A stretch of 64,000 bases of DNA from Thermodesulfatator atlanticus DSM 21156 (GTDB taxonomy: Bacteria; Desulfobacterota; Thermodesulfobacteria; Thermodesulfobacteriales; Thermodesulfatatoraceae). The DNA lies in contig NZ_ATXH01000013.1 of NCBI RefSeq assembly GCF_000421585.1, positions 1 to 64,000 of the forward strand, in the 5' to 3' direction. Every line of letters starts with the position of its first letter. The stretch's first letter is position 1. Positions 45,034-53,614 of this stretch are shown piece after piece. A program made the translations under genes and the position numbers. The notes under the pieces were generated by a model, which ran no database searches, was not told where the DNA came from, and saw only the letters and a program-made list of their open reading frames with translations.

Positions 45034-45999
45034 TTATTTCTTATTAAGCAAAGAACTGGGATATGAATAGCGGTAAATAAACTGGACAAGATTGGGATAT
45101 TTTTTAAGAAGCTGATCAACAGCTTCGTCGGTAAGCATTGTTCCCAAAGCACTCACCGCTTTGGCCCCGTAATCCTTAACCCCTGGAAGCGGACCACCAC
45201 AGCCGCGACAAGGAATGCCAACTTTGGGGCAAAGGGCCTTGCAATCTCCCTGGGTAAAGGGGCCAAAACAGATGTAACCCTGCTCAAGAAGACACCTTCC
45301 GTCATCAGGAGCGCCTTCAAAAGTGCGCCTGACCTCTGTAGTAAGTTCGCGTTTTTTGCCCTGAAGAGCAGGATTTCTGCCGCAAAAATCACACACGGCC
45401 TTTCCACAGGTGATCCAGGAGCCTTTGGGAGGAAGTTTTCCTTCAATGATGGCACCAATAGCTTCGCCAACAAAATCCGGGTGAGGAGGGCATCCACCCA
45501 TAAAATAATCAACTTCCACTACAGATGATATGGGACGCACTTCATCGAGAAAACGCGGCAGGGTTAAATCATATTTACCGTCTTCTTTCCACTCTGGCTG
45601 GGGTAAAATGCCTTCTGGATTGTCAGTGCTGAAGGTATTTTTGTAAGCATGTTCTAAAAGCTCTTCTTTTTTGAATAGGTTCGACATCCCCGGAATACAA
45701 CCTTCAGAAGCGCAGCTACCAAAAGCTACCAGGACTTTAGATTTGGCCCTTAAGACCTTGAGCATATGCTCGTGCTCGTCAAGGCGTACCATTCCATCTA
45801 CCAGGGCCACATCAATAGAACCATCAGGCATGGACTCAAGGTCTTTATATTTCACGTCGGCTACTGTAGGCGCCCAAAAAACCACTTCCAGGTGTTCAAG
45901 GGCGTCTATAAGTCTTTCAGAAAGGTCCACAATAGCCATTTCACAGCCGGCACAACCTCCGGCTAACAAAACGCCTAACTTAATTTTATCCTTGGACAT
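45034..45999 (-). CDS. mvhG: F420-non-reducing hydrogenase small subunit
   Basis: A 321-residue electron-transfer subunit. The N-terminal LAGGCAGCEMAIVDL (C16, C19) and GSCASEGCIPG hold ligands of the proximal iron-sulfur cluster, and the C-terminal CGRNPALQG, CFGPFTQGDCKALCPK and IPCRGCGGPLPGVKDYG hold further cluster ligands. No Tat signal is present, in keeping with a cytoplasmic group 3c enzyme. It lies between mvhA and mvhD with short gaps. Confidence 0.93.
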   Translation of the reverse strand: MSKDKIKLGVLLAGGCAGCEMAIVDLSERLIDALEHLEVVFWAPTVADVKYKDLESMPDGSIDVALVDGMVRLDEHEHMLKVLRAKSKVLVAFGSCASEGCIPGMSNLFKKEELLEHAYKNTFSTDNPEGILPQPEWKEDGKYDLTLPRFLDEVRPISSVVEVDYFMGGCPPHPDFVGEAIGAIIEGKLPPKGSWITCGKAVCDFCGRNPALQGKKRELTTEVRRTFEGAPDDGRCLLEQGYICFGPFTQGDCKALCPKVGIPCRGCGGPLPGVKDYGAKAVSALGTMLTDEAVDQLLKKYPNLVQFIYRYSYPSSLLNKK

Positions 46000-46020
46000 T
46001 GGATGCCTCCTATATGACTA

Positions 46021-46434
46021 CTAAGACTTTTGTTTCAAAGGATTCGGGCCGAGCTTTTTGAGCTGTTCGGTAAACTCCGTGGTTACTTCGGCAACGCGCT
46101 GGCCCTCAGATCCAGAAATCCATTCCACACGCACCCTTTCAGCTTCAAAACCCATATCAGCCAAAAGCTTTTTAAAAATACGAAAGCGATTTCTTGCCTT
46201 ATAATTACCAACCTGGTAATGGCAATCACCAAGGTGTCACCCACCTACTAGCACACCGTCTGCACCCCTGGCAAGGGCCTCTAGTACATGTTCCGGCTCA
46301 ACTCTTCCAGAGCAGGGTACACGGATGAATTTGATAGTGGGAGGATATTTAAGCCTCAAGCTACCTGCCAAATCTGCGGCAGCATATGTACACCAGTGAC
46401 AAGCAAAACCAACGATATTAGGTGTAAATTCCAT
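46021..46434 (-). CDS. mvhD: Hydrogenase iron-sulfur subunit MvhD (selenoprotein, Sec66)
   Basis: Read through an in-frame TGA at 46239-46237, the gene encodes 137 residues covering the full MvhD domain: FACHWCTYAAADLAG (C12, C15), RVPCSGRV (C41), then GVLVGG-U66-HLGDCHYQVGN, followed by a normal C-terminal half to TAG at 46021. The TGA replaces the first Cys of the MvhD GCHPGDCHY motif; methanogen VhuD has selenocysteine at this site. A hairpin with an AGGTT loop lies 17-33 bases downstream. MvhD passes electrons from MvhAG to HdrA via its [2Fe-2S] cluster. A stop at codon 66 would lose this half. Confidence 0.88.
46204..46220 (-). promoter_or_regulatory. SECIS-like hairpin after mvhD TGA
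   Basis: On the minus strand a 6-bp stem ATTACC/GGTAAT closes a 5-base loop AGGTT, 17-33 bases after the TGA at 46239. The GGT of the loop is at +24 to +26. This fits bacterial SECIS structure, a stem with a GGU-type apical loop read by SelB, and matches the one in hdrA. Confidence 0.75.
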
Positions 46435-46436
46435 AG

Positions 46437-47357
46437 TTAACCCTCCTGCTTTTCTTTAAGACGCTTATCGCTCTGAATCCGAGCGATGATATCTTCACGT
46501 GGTGTTTCTTGAATAGCTGCAACTTGTTTAGGATCAAAGCCCATGCAAAGTGCTAATAATTGTGTGTAATAAAAGACTGGTATTTCAAAATCTATTTCCC
46601 CGCGATCACGAAGAATCTTCTGGCCGCCATCCATCTGGAGGTAACAAGAAGAACAACCAACTACTATCATGTCAGCGTCTATTTCTTCTTTGATAGAGAT
46701 TAGCTTTTCTTTAAGAAGCCCCAAAGACTTTTCCATGTTGGTGCTGCGCATTCCACCCATACCACAGCAAGCCTCAATACGGCTGTAATGGGGCACATCT
46801 GCCTCAAGGGCTTCGCAAAGCTCTTTCATAATGGTGGGGAAAAAGGGATTAGGATCCCTGACCGCCATAATTTTGGAAGGCCAGAGGGCATGACAACCCA
46901 CCTGGATAGCTATGGTCATCTGACGCAAAGTATATTTGATGTTTTCGTTGATCTTCTCAGGCCCAACGAACTTATAAAGGGCATGGAGCACGTGATAAAC
47001 GTTAGAAGTCCCTTTATAGCGGCGGTTGATAAGGGCAAGTTTTTCCTGAACTGTTTTGCGGTATTCTTCGTTGTGCTCAACCATGTGCTTTGTTTCAGCA
47101 AGGATACCAAAACAGCTGTTACATCCTGTAACGATATCAACGCCTTTTTCTTCTGCCAGGGTGATATTCCTTGCCGAAACTGAAAGCCAAGTAGGAAGAT
47201 CAAAAGAGGGAAGTGTTCCCCAAGAAGGACAACAGCTTGCTCCCTCAAGGTCAACCAAATCAATCCCCAAGGCTGGCAAAGCCTTTCTCATGGATTGTTC
47301 TATATCTGGTAGCTTCAAAGGAATATTGCAACCTAAGAAAAGTCCCATGGTATTCAT
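46437..47357 (-). CDS. hdrB: CoB-CoM heterodisulfide reductase subunit B-like (HdrB)
   Basis: A 306-residue protein with two CCG domains, each a noncubane-cluster ligand set. The first is FLGCNIPLK (C10), GASCCPSWG, GCNSCFG; the second is QVGCHALWP, EACCGMGG, VVGCSSCYLQ. HdrB reduces a disulfide substrate (heterodisulfide in methanogens; in sulfate reducers the substrate may be DsrC or another thiol carrier). GGAGG lies 7 bases before ATG. It is followed by mvhD and preceded by hdrC. Confidence 0.92.
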   Translation of the reverse strand: MNTMGLFLGCNIPLKLPDIEQSMRKALPALGIDLVDLEGASCCPSWGTLPSFDLPTWLSVSARNITLAEEKGVDIVTGCNSCFGILAETKHMVEHNEEYRKTVQEKLALINRRYKGTSNVYHVLHALYKFVGPEKINENIKYTLRQMTIAIQVGCHALWPSKIMAVRDPNPFFPTIMKELCEALEADVPHYSRIEACCGMGGMRSTNMEKSLGLLKEKLISIKEEIDADMIVVGCSSCYLQMDGGQKILRDRGEIDFEIPVFYYTQLLALCMGFDPKQVAAIQETPREDIIARIQSDKRLKEKQEG

Positions 47358-47372
47358 TTATAGCCTCCTTAA

Positions 47373-47894
47373 CTAAAATAACCCCAATTCCATAATAGGA
47401 CTATTTTCAATGAGAGTCTGGATCTCCTTAACTGCTTCAGGATAGCTTGCCGCGGTAGGCGGATCTGGCGGCAAGCCAACTTTCTGCCTTGTCTCCTTGT
47501 AGGCCTCGGTGTAAACAGCGTGGCCTTTTTCAAAGAGATTCATCTGGCTCTGGACCGCAGAAGTGGAGAAGGCAAGCTCCATAGCCTGATAGCGACGGTA
47601 AGCAAAAACCACTTCAAAAGGCTTAACATTGCGCGGACAAATCTCCACGCAACGGTTACAGGCCTGGCAGGCCCAAGTGGAAGAGTCTTCTATCATTTCT
47701 TCCAAGTGGCCAGTCTGGATAAGGCGGATAAGCTTTTTAGGGTTAAGGGTAAAGCCTGCTAAGGCCATAGGACAAATGGATTCGCAGGCGCCACACTGGA
47801 TACACCTGACAACCCCTTCTCCGCCTAGTCTAACTATGGTTTCAATCGCCTGTTTGCGATCTTTTTCGTTTAAAACAACAACTCCTTCGTACAT
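47373..47894 (-). CDS. hdrC: CoB-CoM heterodisulfide reductase subunit C-like (HdrC)
   Basis: A 173-residue protein with two [4Fe-4S] ferredoxin motifs: RCIQCGACESICP (C31, C34, C37, C41) and WACQACNRCVEICPRNV (C76, C79, C82, C86), followed by a helical C-terminus. HdrC wires electrons from HdrA to HdrB. AGGAGGAG precedes the ATG. Confidence 0.93.
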   Translation of the reverse strand: MYEGVVVLNEKDRKQAIETIVRLGGEGVVRCIQCGACESICPMALAGFTLNPKKLIRLIQTGHLEEMIEDSSTWACQACNRCVEICPRNVKPFEVVFAYRRYQAMELAFSTSAVQSQMNLFEKGHAVYTEAYKETRQKVGLPPDPPTAASYPEAVKEIQTLIENSPIMELGLF

Positions 47895-47904
47895 TTGTCT
47901 CCTC

Positions 47905-49920
47905 CTAGACCGCCATAGTTAAGGCCTCAACTTGGGCCTCAATCTGCTTATCAGTAAAGCCGTGGAGAATAATGGCCTCAGACGGACAAGTGCTGGTGCA
48001 AACACCACAGCCCTTACAGGCAGTAACGCTGATTTTGGCACGCGGACGATCATTGACCAGTTCCATGGTAATGGCCTGATAAGGACAAACCGCTACACAG
48101 AGGCCACAGCCGCTACATTTTTCCTGATCAACCTCAGAAATAGTAGGCTCAATGACAACCTTTCCACGCGCAAGGGGTACCGCAGCTGCTGCGGCAGCGC
48201 CTTTGGCCTGGGCCACAGTATCTGGAATGTCTTTGGGACCTTGGCAACATCCTGCTAGATAAATACCCTCAACCGCTGTTTCAACTGGTTTAAGTTTGGG
48301 ATGAAGCTCTTTAAAGAACCCAGAACCATCTATGGTGAGATGCAAGGTCTGGGCAAGTTTTTTAGCATCATCAGGCACTTCGATAGCCGTGGCAAGGATG
48401 ACCATGTCGGCTTGTACTTCCACATCTTTGCCAAGGCCGGCATCATAGGCCATTACCCGCAAGCGACCATCAGGGAGCACCTCTATGCCGCCTGGCTTTC
48501 CTCGAACGATATTGATACCCTTTTCAATTGCAGAAGTATAGTATTCGTCGAAGTCTTTGCCTGGTGTTCTAACGTCCATAAAGTGCATGTATATGTCGAT
48601 ATCAGGGTACTTATCCTTGATAAGTTTGGCCTGCTTTATCATGTACATGCAGCAGACACGGGAACAATAAGTGTGATAGCGGTGGTCACGTGAACCAACA
48701 CAGGAGATAAAAGATATAACCTTTGGCTTTTCATTGGTGGAAGGACGCACAAGCTTTCCACCAGTAGGCCCAGTGGCTGAAAGCAAACGTTCAAACTGAA
48801 GCGCGGTCATGACATCTGGATGATGCGGTGCGTATTCTTTGAACCAGTCTTTTTCCATGACCTTAAAGCCCGTGGCCACTACAATGGTTCCCACGTCGAG
48901 CTCAACAACTTCGCCTTCAGGATCAAGGGCCAGGCTACGATTAATGGCGCCTGCCGGGCAAGCACGCTCACAAGGAGCAAGAATGGGTTTGCCGGTGCGC
49001 TTACTAATCTTAGGCTCAGTGCCGAACTTGCGTCCTGCACAATTAATGCAGTTGTCTATATCGATGACGGCTTTCTTTGGCACTGCCTGAGGAAACTGGA
49101 TATAAACCGCAGGACGATGGTCAAGGCCGGCGTTGAATTCGTTAGGAACCTTGACCGGACATTTTTCCATGCACTCGCCGCAGCCAGTACACTTTTTCCA
49201 GTCAACCCAGGTCTGTTTTTTGCGGACTTTTACTTTGAAGTTACCAACGAAGCCGTCGATGTGTTCTACTTCGGAGTATGTAAGAAGTTCGATGTTGGGG
49301 TTGGTGCTAACCTGCACCATTGCGGGGGTGAGTATTCACGCCGAGCAATCGTTGGTGGGGAAGGTTTTGTCAAGCTGGGCCATCACCCCACCGATAGATG
49401 GCTGTTTTTCAACGAGATAGACCTTATAGCCCATGTTGGCTAATTCAAGGGAAGAAAAGATACCGGCCACACCACCACCAATAACAAGCGCGGTCTTATT
49501 AACTCCTACTTCGATCTCCTCAAGGGGCTCAGCATAAAGTACTTTGGCCACCGCACTTGCGACTAATTGTTTGGCCTTCTTGGTGGCACCTTCTTTGTCA
49601 AAGGCATGTACCCAGGAATCCTGGTCACGAATATTGGCCATCTCAATCAGATACTTATTGAGCCCGGCATCTTCAAGAGCCTTGCGAAAGATGGGTTCGT
49701 GGGTTCGAGGGGTACAAGCAGCCACCACGACACGGTCCACCAAGCCCTTGCGAATGTCTTCTTTGATCATTTCCTGGCCAGGATCGGAACACATAAAAAG
49801 ATTGGTGCGCGCTACCGCCACACCGGGAAGCTTTTCCGCAAAGGCCCTTACTTCCTCACAATCCACAACACCGGCGATATTTTCGCCGCAGTAACAAACA
49901 TAAACTCCAACCTTTGGCAT
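47905..49920 (-). CDS. hdrA: CoB-CoM heterodisulfide reductase subunit A (selenoprotein, Sec195)
   Basis: Read through TGA at 49338-49336, the gene gives a full-length 671-residue HdrA. The TGA follows TFPTNDCSA and precedes [10 protein letters not shown], replacing the second Cys of the CSxC motif; some methanogen HdrA have selenocysteine here. The N-terminal region has [11 protein letters not shown], then an FAD Rossmann motif [15 protein letters not shown] (about 144-158). Ferredoxin motifs follow: [14 protein letters not shown] (C244-C254) and two near the C-terminus, [12 protein letters not shown] and [12 protein letters not shown]. HdrA holds the bifurcating FAD. Annotators would otherwise make two genes, 194 and 471 residues, split by a spurious stop. 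Confidence 0.93.
49302..49319 (-). promoter_or_regulatory. SECIS-like hairpin after hdrA TGA
   Basis: On the minus strand a 6-bp stem TGGTGC/GCACCA closes a loop AGGTTA, 17-34 bases after the TGA at 49338. GGT of the loop is at +24 to +26, exactly as in mvhD, although the stems differ in sequence. This covariation at constant distance supports a functional SECIS element. Confidence 0.8.
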
Positions 49921-49943
49921 ATTTATCCTCCTTAAAGGCCCTA

Positions 49944-51041
49944 TTATCCGTGTAATTTTTTGAGGTTTTCTTCGGCTTTTTGTTTTTTGACTTCGGTAGC
50001 CTTCTTGACAATATCAAGCACTTTGTCAGGAAGTTTGGGATCTTCTTCCAGAGGAAATTCTTCGATGGTCTTTCTGCGGGCATCAGCAAATGCCCCACGG
50101 GCTTTAGGCGTCCTGATAATTACGGAAGTCCACCCTTCAGGGGCCCCAATCCCGCCAAAAGAAATATCAGCAAACTCTGCAGCGTAATCATCGCAATATT
50201 TACAGGCAGGACGTTTGAGGTCTTCTATCTCTGAAAGTGGAATACGTTTTTCTTCGCCGTTTTCGAGCTTGATAATCAAAGCGTCTTTTATATTAATTTT
50301 GACAATTTGCTCCCATTTAAAGCCGCCTAGTTCCTCAAGTTTTTTGCGGCCAGATTCGTCAAACATGAAGTGCCCTGAACAAAAGAGCCCAAGAAGCATA
50401 TAGAAGGTTTCCGAAGGTGCCAGGTTAAAAAATTGCATCTTGCGCATGGTATGGATCTGGCAGGGAGTACCCACAATGGCCACCCTGCGAAGCTTCTCTG
50501 CCATAACGGGACGTAGGCCCTCGAAAGACGGAGCAAAAGTAGAATAAATGTGGCTTAAGTCCTGGGCTCCTGCCGAAACATCATGGAAAAAGCCAGCAGC
50601 TTCAATAACTTCTTCAGGAGTGGTCACCACTGCTGGCACCGCCAAGAAGGGATTAATGCGTTTGGCTACCACCGCACCGTCAATCACCCCACGCTTTAAA
50701 AGGTGAACCAAAAGTGCCGTCACAACCCCGCCGTCTGTGGCACGCTGGCGGATCTCAGGGCTTATCGCGCGCGCTACCTTTACCCCAAGTACAGGCCCTA
50801 CGGGCGGCTCCCAGCCAGCAGCCTTACGGAACTCGTCTTCCTGGTAGGCCGCCTCGGGACAGACCATATAACAGATGCCACATTCAATACATTTTTCTAT
50901 GTCTTTATATTCGGGAAAGCCCTCAGCATTAAAGCCCAGCGCGCCATAGTTAATGGCGGTACACACCGAAACACAACCACCACACCTATGACATAGCCCT
51001 TTTCCAACTACTTCTTCCAGGAGATTTTCAAATGTTTTCAT
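49944..51041 (-). CDS. F420 hydrogenase/dehydrogenase beta-subunit-like iron-sulfur flavoprotein (FrhB-like)
   Basis: A 365-residue FrhB-type protein. Two [4Fe-4S] ferredoxin motifs occupy the N-terminus: [12 protein letters not shown] (C17, C20, C23, C27) and [14 protein letters not shown] (C51, C54, C57, C61). The FrhB fold follows with [37 protein letters not shown] and [20 protein letters not shown]. FrhB-like proteins hold FAD and oxidise a carrier such as F420 or NAD(P)H. Placed 23 bases upstream of hdrA, it probably supplies or accepts electrons for the Hdr complex. The carrier is unknown, as F420 is not assured in this organism. Confidence 0.85.
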   Translation of the reverse strand: MKTFENLLEEVVGKGLCHRCGGCVSVCTAINYGALGFNAEGFPEYKDIEKCIECGICYMVCPEAAYQEDEFRKAAGWEPPVGPVLGVKVARAISPEIRQRATDGGVVTALLVHLLKRGVIDGAVVAKRINPFLAVPAVVTTPEEVIEAAGFFHDVSAGAQDLSHIYSTFAPSFEGLRPVMAEKLRRVAIVGTPCQIHTMRKMQFFNLAPSETFYMLLGLFCSGHFMFDESGRKKLEELGGFKWEQIVKINIKDALIIKLENGEEKRIPLSEIEDLKRPACKYCDDYAAEFADISFGGIGAPEGWTSVIIRTPKARGAFADARRKTIEEFPLEEDPKLPDKVLDIVKKATEVKKQKAEENLKKLHG

Positions 51042-51428
51042 AGAACACTCCTATCACCAAAAGTGAATTATTTTCTTATGCGCCTTATATCATAATATAC
51101 ATTTTGTCAAGCTAATGTTTCTTGAACTAAATTATAAATTAGACTTAAAATCCTTTTTTCAATTGCTTTAACATAACCCTAAACATAATTTCTTTCAACG
51201 AGAATTAACTACTTAAGCTAGAGCCAGTTTTAGCATCAGGTATACCTAAATACTTGTTGTTCAATTAGACTAAATATAATTTTTAGTAAAACGAAAATTT
51301 ATTAATAGTTTTGTTTTTGCAGCCAACTTGTCTAATTAATGTTACGTTTGCAAACAAGATGACACATAAGAAACGGACTTCTTAAGCTAGGCTTGAAAAC
51401 GAAGTGGTCGATCTTTCAAAAATTTAGA
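51042..51428. other. AT-rich intergenic region upstream of the hdr-mvh operon
   Basis: No supported coding frame or RNA gene is seen across this stretch. It holds a likely promoter near 51084-51110. Two short similar segments, ACTTAAGCTAGAGCC (51210) and TCTTAAGCTAGGCTT (51380), lie about 170 bases apart, possibly regulatory or a decayed repeat. Confidence 0.4.
51084..51110 (-). promoter_or_regulatory. Putative sigma-70 promoter for the hdr-mvh operon
   Basis: On the minus strand a perfect -35 box TTGACA is followed, 15 bases later, by TATAAG as -10 box, which puts the start near 51077, about 36 bases before the FrhB-like ATG. The 15-base spacing is shorter than ideal, so the call is tentative. 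Confidence 0.45.
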
Positions 51429-51545
51429 GAGACCTTTGCAAACACCTTTTTGAGTTCCGGGATCTGTACCCGTTTTAAGTGACGAAAAATGGGAACGGAT
51501 CCCTTGGGATTGCAACCCTGATCTCGGTAATTTTGCAAAGGTCTC
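51429..51545. repeat. Palindromic MITE-like repeat, copy E (117 bp)
   Basis: It begins GAGACCTTTGCAAACACC and ends AATTTTGCAAAGGTCTC. The nested core is GGGATCTGTACCCGTTTT against CGAAAAATGGGAACGGATCCC. Its right end touches the stop codon of the PUA-like gene at 51546, where it could also serve as a transcription terminator hairpin. Confidence 0.75.
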
Positions 51546-52019
51546 TTACGGTAAAAAACTTATGAGAGAACCTTTGGCATAAAGGCCACAGCCCCAAATC
51601 TTCTCCCCGCATTTTAAAATCACATAGCCTTCTTCGATATGTTCCACGATAAAAGGCATCTTTCTTTCCCGGCGGAGGCGATCAAGCTCAGCGGGAGAGA
51701 GCACTACGATGTTTTTAGTGGCATGATGTCCAAAGCGCTGAAGGGCCGTAGAGGTTGGCTTTAACCAGTGGGAAACACGGCGGGTAAAAAGAAGGCCCAC
51801 TGTTTGAACCTTAAGCATTTGAAAAGGTTTGATTTCCTCTGGTGCTGCAAAAAGCCAATAGTTCTTCGAGGTAGAAAGAATCAAATAACCTCCGAAGACA
51901 TTTTTCGGAATACCAAAACGTTCCTCCCAGAAAGAAAGAACCTCATCGCGCTCTTCAAAACTCACCACCCTGGGCCATTTGGCATCCTTGTGGATTTTCT
52001 TGCGCCTTTTTTTAGCCAT
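51546..52019 (-). CDS. PUA-like RNA-binding protein linked to RsmF-type methyltransferase
   Basis: A 157-residue basic protein with a Lys/Arg-rich N-terminus (AKKRRKKIHKDAKWPR) and a C-terminal beta-rich region ending EEGYVILKCGEKIWGCGLYAKG, the pattern of the PUA-like domain that follows NOL1/NOP2/Sun methyltransferases. The gene starts 1 base after the RsmF-like gene, so the domain usually fused to the methyltransferase is a separate protein here. It would bind the target RNA. Assignment is by pattern and context. Confidence 0.65.
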   Translation of the reverse strand: MAKKRRKKIHKDAKWPRVVSFEERDEVLSFWEERFGIPKNVFGGYLILSTSKNYWLFAAPEEIKPFQMLKVQTVGLLFTRRVSHWLKPTSTALQRFGHHATKNIVVLSPAELDRLRRERKMPFIVEHIEEGYVILKCGEKIWGCGLYAKGSLISFLP

Positions 52020-52946
52020 TTACGCTAGCCTTCTTAGTTTGATCACAAAAAACCCTACTGAGTTCGTCTCATGAGGATAAAATCTCGCCGCGTAATTAAG
52101 GGAAGGATGAAGTATCTTCCCCTCCCACTCGGTTACGCCGGGATGATGAGGTAAGAGATAATCACACGGGATAACCTCTGCCTGGCGTTTACGCAAAAGA
52201 TAATCCACCACTAATTCGTTTTCTTCGGGATTAAACGTGCACGTGGAATACACCACCACACCACCTACTTTTACCAAGTCAAAAGCACGCACCAAAAGCC
52301 CTTTTTGAATAGCAGGCAAATTGGTGTGGCCTTCTTTTTGGTAAAGAAGCTCACCTTCATAGCCCTGACGATAACGGCCTTCCCCTGAACACGGCGCATC
52401 CACCAAAACCTTGTCAAAGGGCACTCCAAAGGGAAACTGCTCCCCACGATAAAGGGTAGTCATGACACAGGCCACACCTAAGCGCTTAAGATTGGCCACC
52501 AGCGCTGTAAGCCTGTCAAGGCGGCGGTCATTGGCCACAATGATGGCCCTGTCCTGAGAAGCCTGGGCTATTTGAGTGGTTTTACTTCCAGGGGCAGCGC
52601 ACATGTCAAGAATGTATTCTCCAGGCTCTGGCTCAAGGGCAAAGACCGGAAGGGCGCTGCTTATGGTCATAGGATAGATATAGCCGAGATAGTATTCCTC
52701 AGTACTTCCCAAGGGGAAATCCCTTGGCTCAGCCCTATAAAAACCAGGAAATCCCGGCACGGGCTCGGCCTTTACCCCCTGGCGAGCAAGGCCATCAAGG
52801 ACTATTTGAGGCCTTGGGCACTTAAGCTCGTTAATACGAAAATAAAGGGGCAAAGGTTCCTTAAGATGGGCTAAAAAGCCTTCAAAATCAGGAATAAGAT
52901 CCTGATAACGCTCAAAATAAGTCCTTGCTTCATTAAGGCTTAACAT
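52020..52946 (-). CDS. RsmB/NOP-family RNA (cytosine-5) methyltransferase
   Basis: A 308-residue SAM-dependent enzyme. The SAM motif ILDMCAAPGSKTTQIAQ (about 112-128) and the two catalytic cysteine motifs VDAPCSGEGR (about 184-193) and VYSTCTFNPEENE (about 234-246) are intact. It makes m5C in rRNA or tRNA (RsmF- or NSUN-like); the exact target is unknown. The PUA-like domain is encoded by the next gene. The start overlaps the HAD phosphatase gene by 7 bases. Confidence 0.88.
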   Translation of the reverse strand: MLSLNEARTYFERYQDLIPDFEGFLAHLKEPLPLYFRINELKCPRPQIVLDGLARQGVKAEPVPGFPGFYRAEPRDFPLGSTEEYYLGYIYPMTISSALPVFALEPEPGEYILDMCAAPGSKTTQIAQASQDRAIIVANDRRLDRLTALVANLKRLGVACVMTTLYRGEQFPFGVPFDKVLVDAPCSGEGRYRQGYEGELLYQKEGHTNLPAIQKGLLVRAFDLVKVGGVVVYSTCTFNPEENELVVDYLLRKRQAEVIPCDYLLPHHPGVTEWEGKILHPSLNYAARFYPHETNSVGFFVIKLRRLA

Positions 52947-53614
52947 CCTGATTTTCCGTTCTTAAACAGCCTTCTTAGCTCTTCGTGTGAAGGGATGATG
53001 ATATCTGCTTCTCTTAGATGTTCAGGAGAAAGTGTAGTGGTGAGTGCAATACAAGTAAGCCCTGCACCTTTGGCGCTTTTTATCCCTGCTGGAGCATTTT
53101 CCACCGCCGCGGCCAAGGGCTTAGGGACCCCAAGGGTTTGACTTGCCAAAAGATAGGGCTCAGGATGCGGTTTGCGCCGCTTGACTCTGTCTCCGGTAAG
53201 CACAAAATGAAAAAGCCTAAGAAGCGCCTGCGGCAAAATATCTCGCAAAATTTCTTCGTGAGAGCTCGTAACTAAAGCAAGCCTTTTTCCTTCACGCCTC
53301 AAATCAGAAAGAAGATCAGGGATCTCCGGAAAAGGCCTGACAAAGGCCTGATATTTCTTGCGGAAAAGCTCACGCTGACGTTTAAGCACTGCCTGGAAAA
53401 GTTCATCTGTGGGGGAAACACCCTGGTCTTCAAAAATTTTGCGCGAAGTCTCAGCTTCAATAGCGCCTTCGTGAAGGTAGAGGGCCTCTTCAGGGACGTT
53501 TAAGCCAAACTCACGGAAGGCCTCCTGCCATGCCCTAACATGCCAGGGCATGCTGTCTAAAACCACACCGTCCATATCAAACAGAATCGCTTCTTTTTCT
53601 TTGAGCTCCATCAC
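52940..53614 (-). CDS. HAD-family hydrolase (beta-phosphoglucomutase/phosphatase-like)
   Basis: A 224-residue HAD subfamily IA protein. Motif I is LFDMDGVVLDSMPWH (about 11-25), motif II LALVTSS (about 111-117), motif III/IV KRRKPHPEPYLLA (about 144-156) and AVENAPAGIKSAKGAG. It removes phosphate from, or isomerises, a small sugar phosphate. Substrate unknown. It ends 7 bases into the methyltransferase gene. Confidence 0.85.
   Translation of the reverse strand: MMELKEKEAILFDMDGVVLDSMPWHVRAWQEAFREFGLNVPEEALYLHEGAIEAETSRKIFEDQGVSPTDELFQAVLKRQRELFRKKYQAFVRPFPEIPDLLSDLRREGKRLALVTSSHEEILRDILPQALLRLFHFVLTGDRVKRRKPHPEPYLLASQTLGVPKPLAAAVENAPAGIKSAKGAGLTCIALTTTLSPEHLREADIIIPSHEELRRLFKNGKSGC

Noticed and set aside
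47905-49320. Treating the 471-residue part of hdrA as a separate gene starting at ATG 49320.
   Set aside because: It has no ribosome site of its own, it lacks the N-terminal HdrA region and FAD motif, and it joins the upstream part in frame across TGA with a SECIS-like hairpin.
48820-49443. A 207-codon plus-strand open frame opposite hdrA.
   Set aside because: It is antisense to conserved hdrA motifs and has no recognised domain. The hdrA reading across TGA explains this stretch better.
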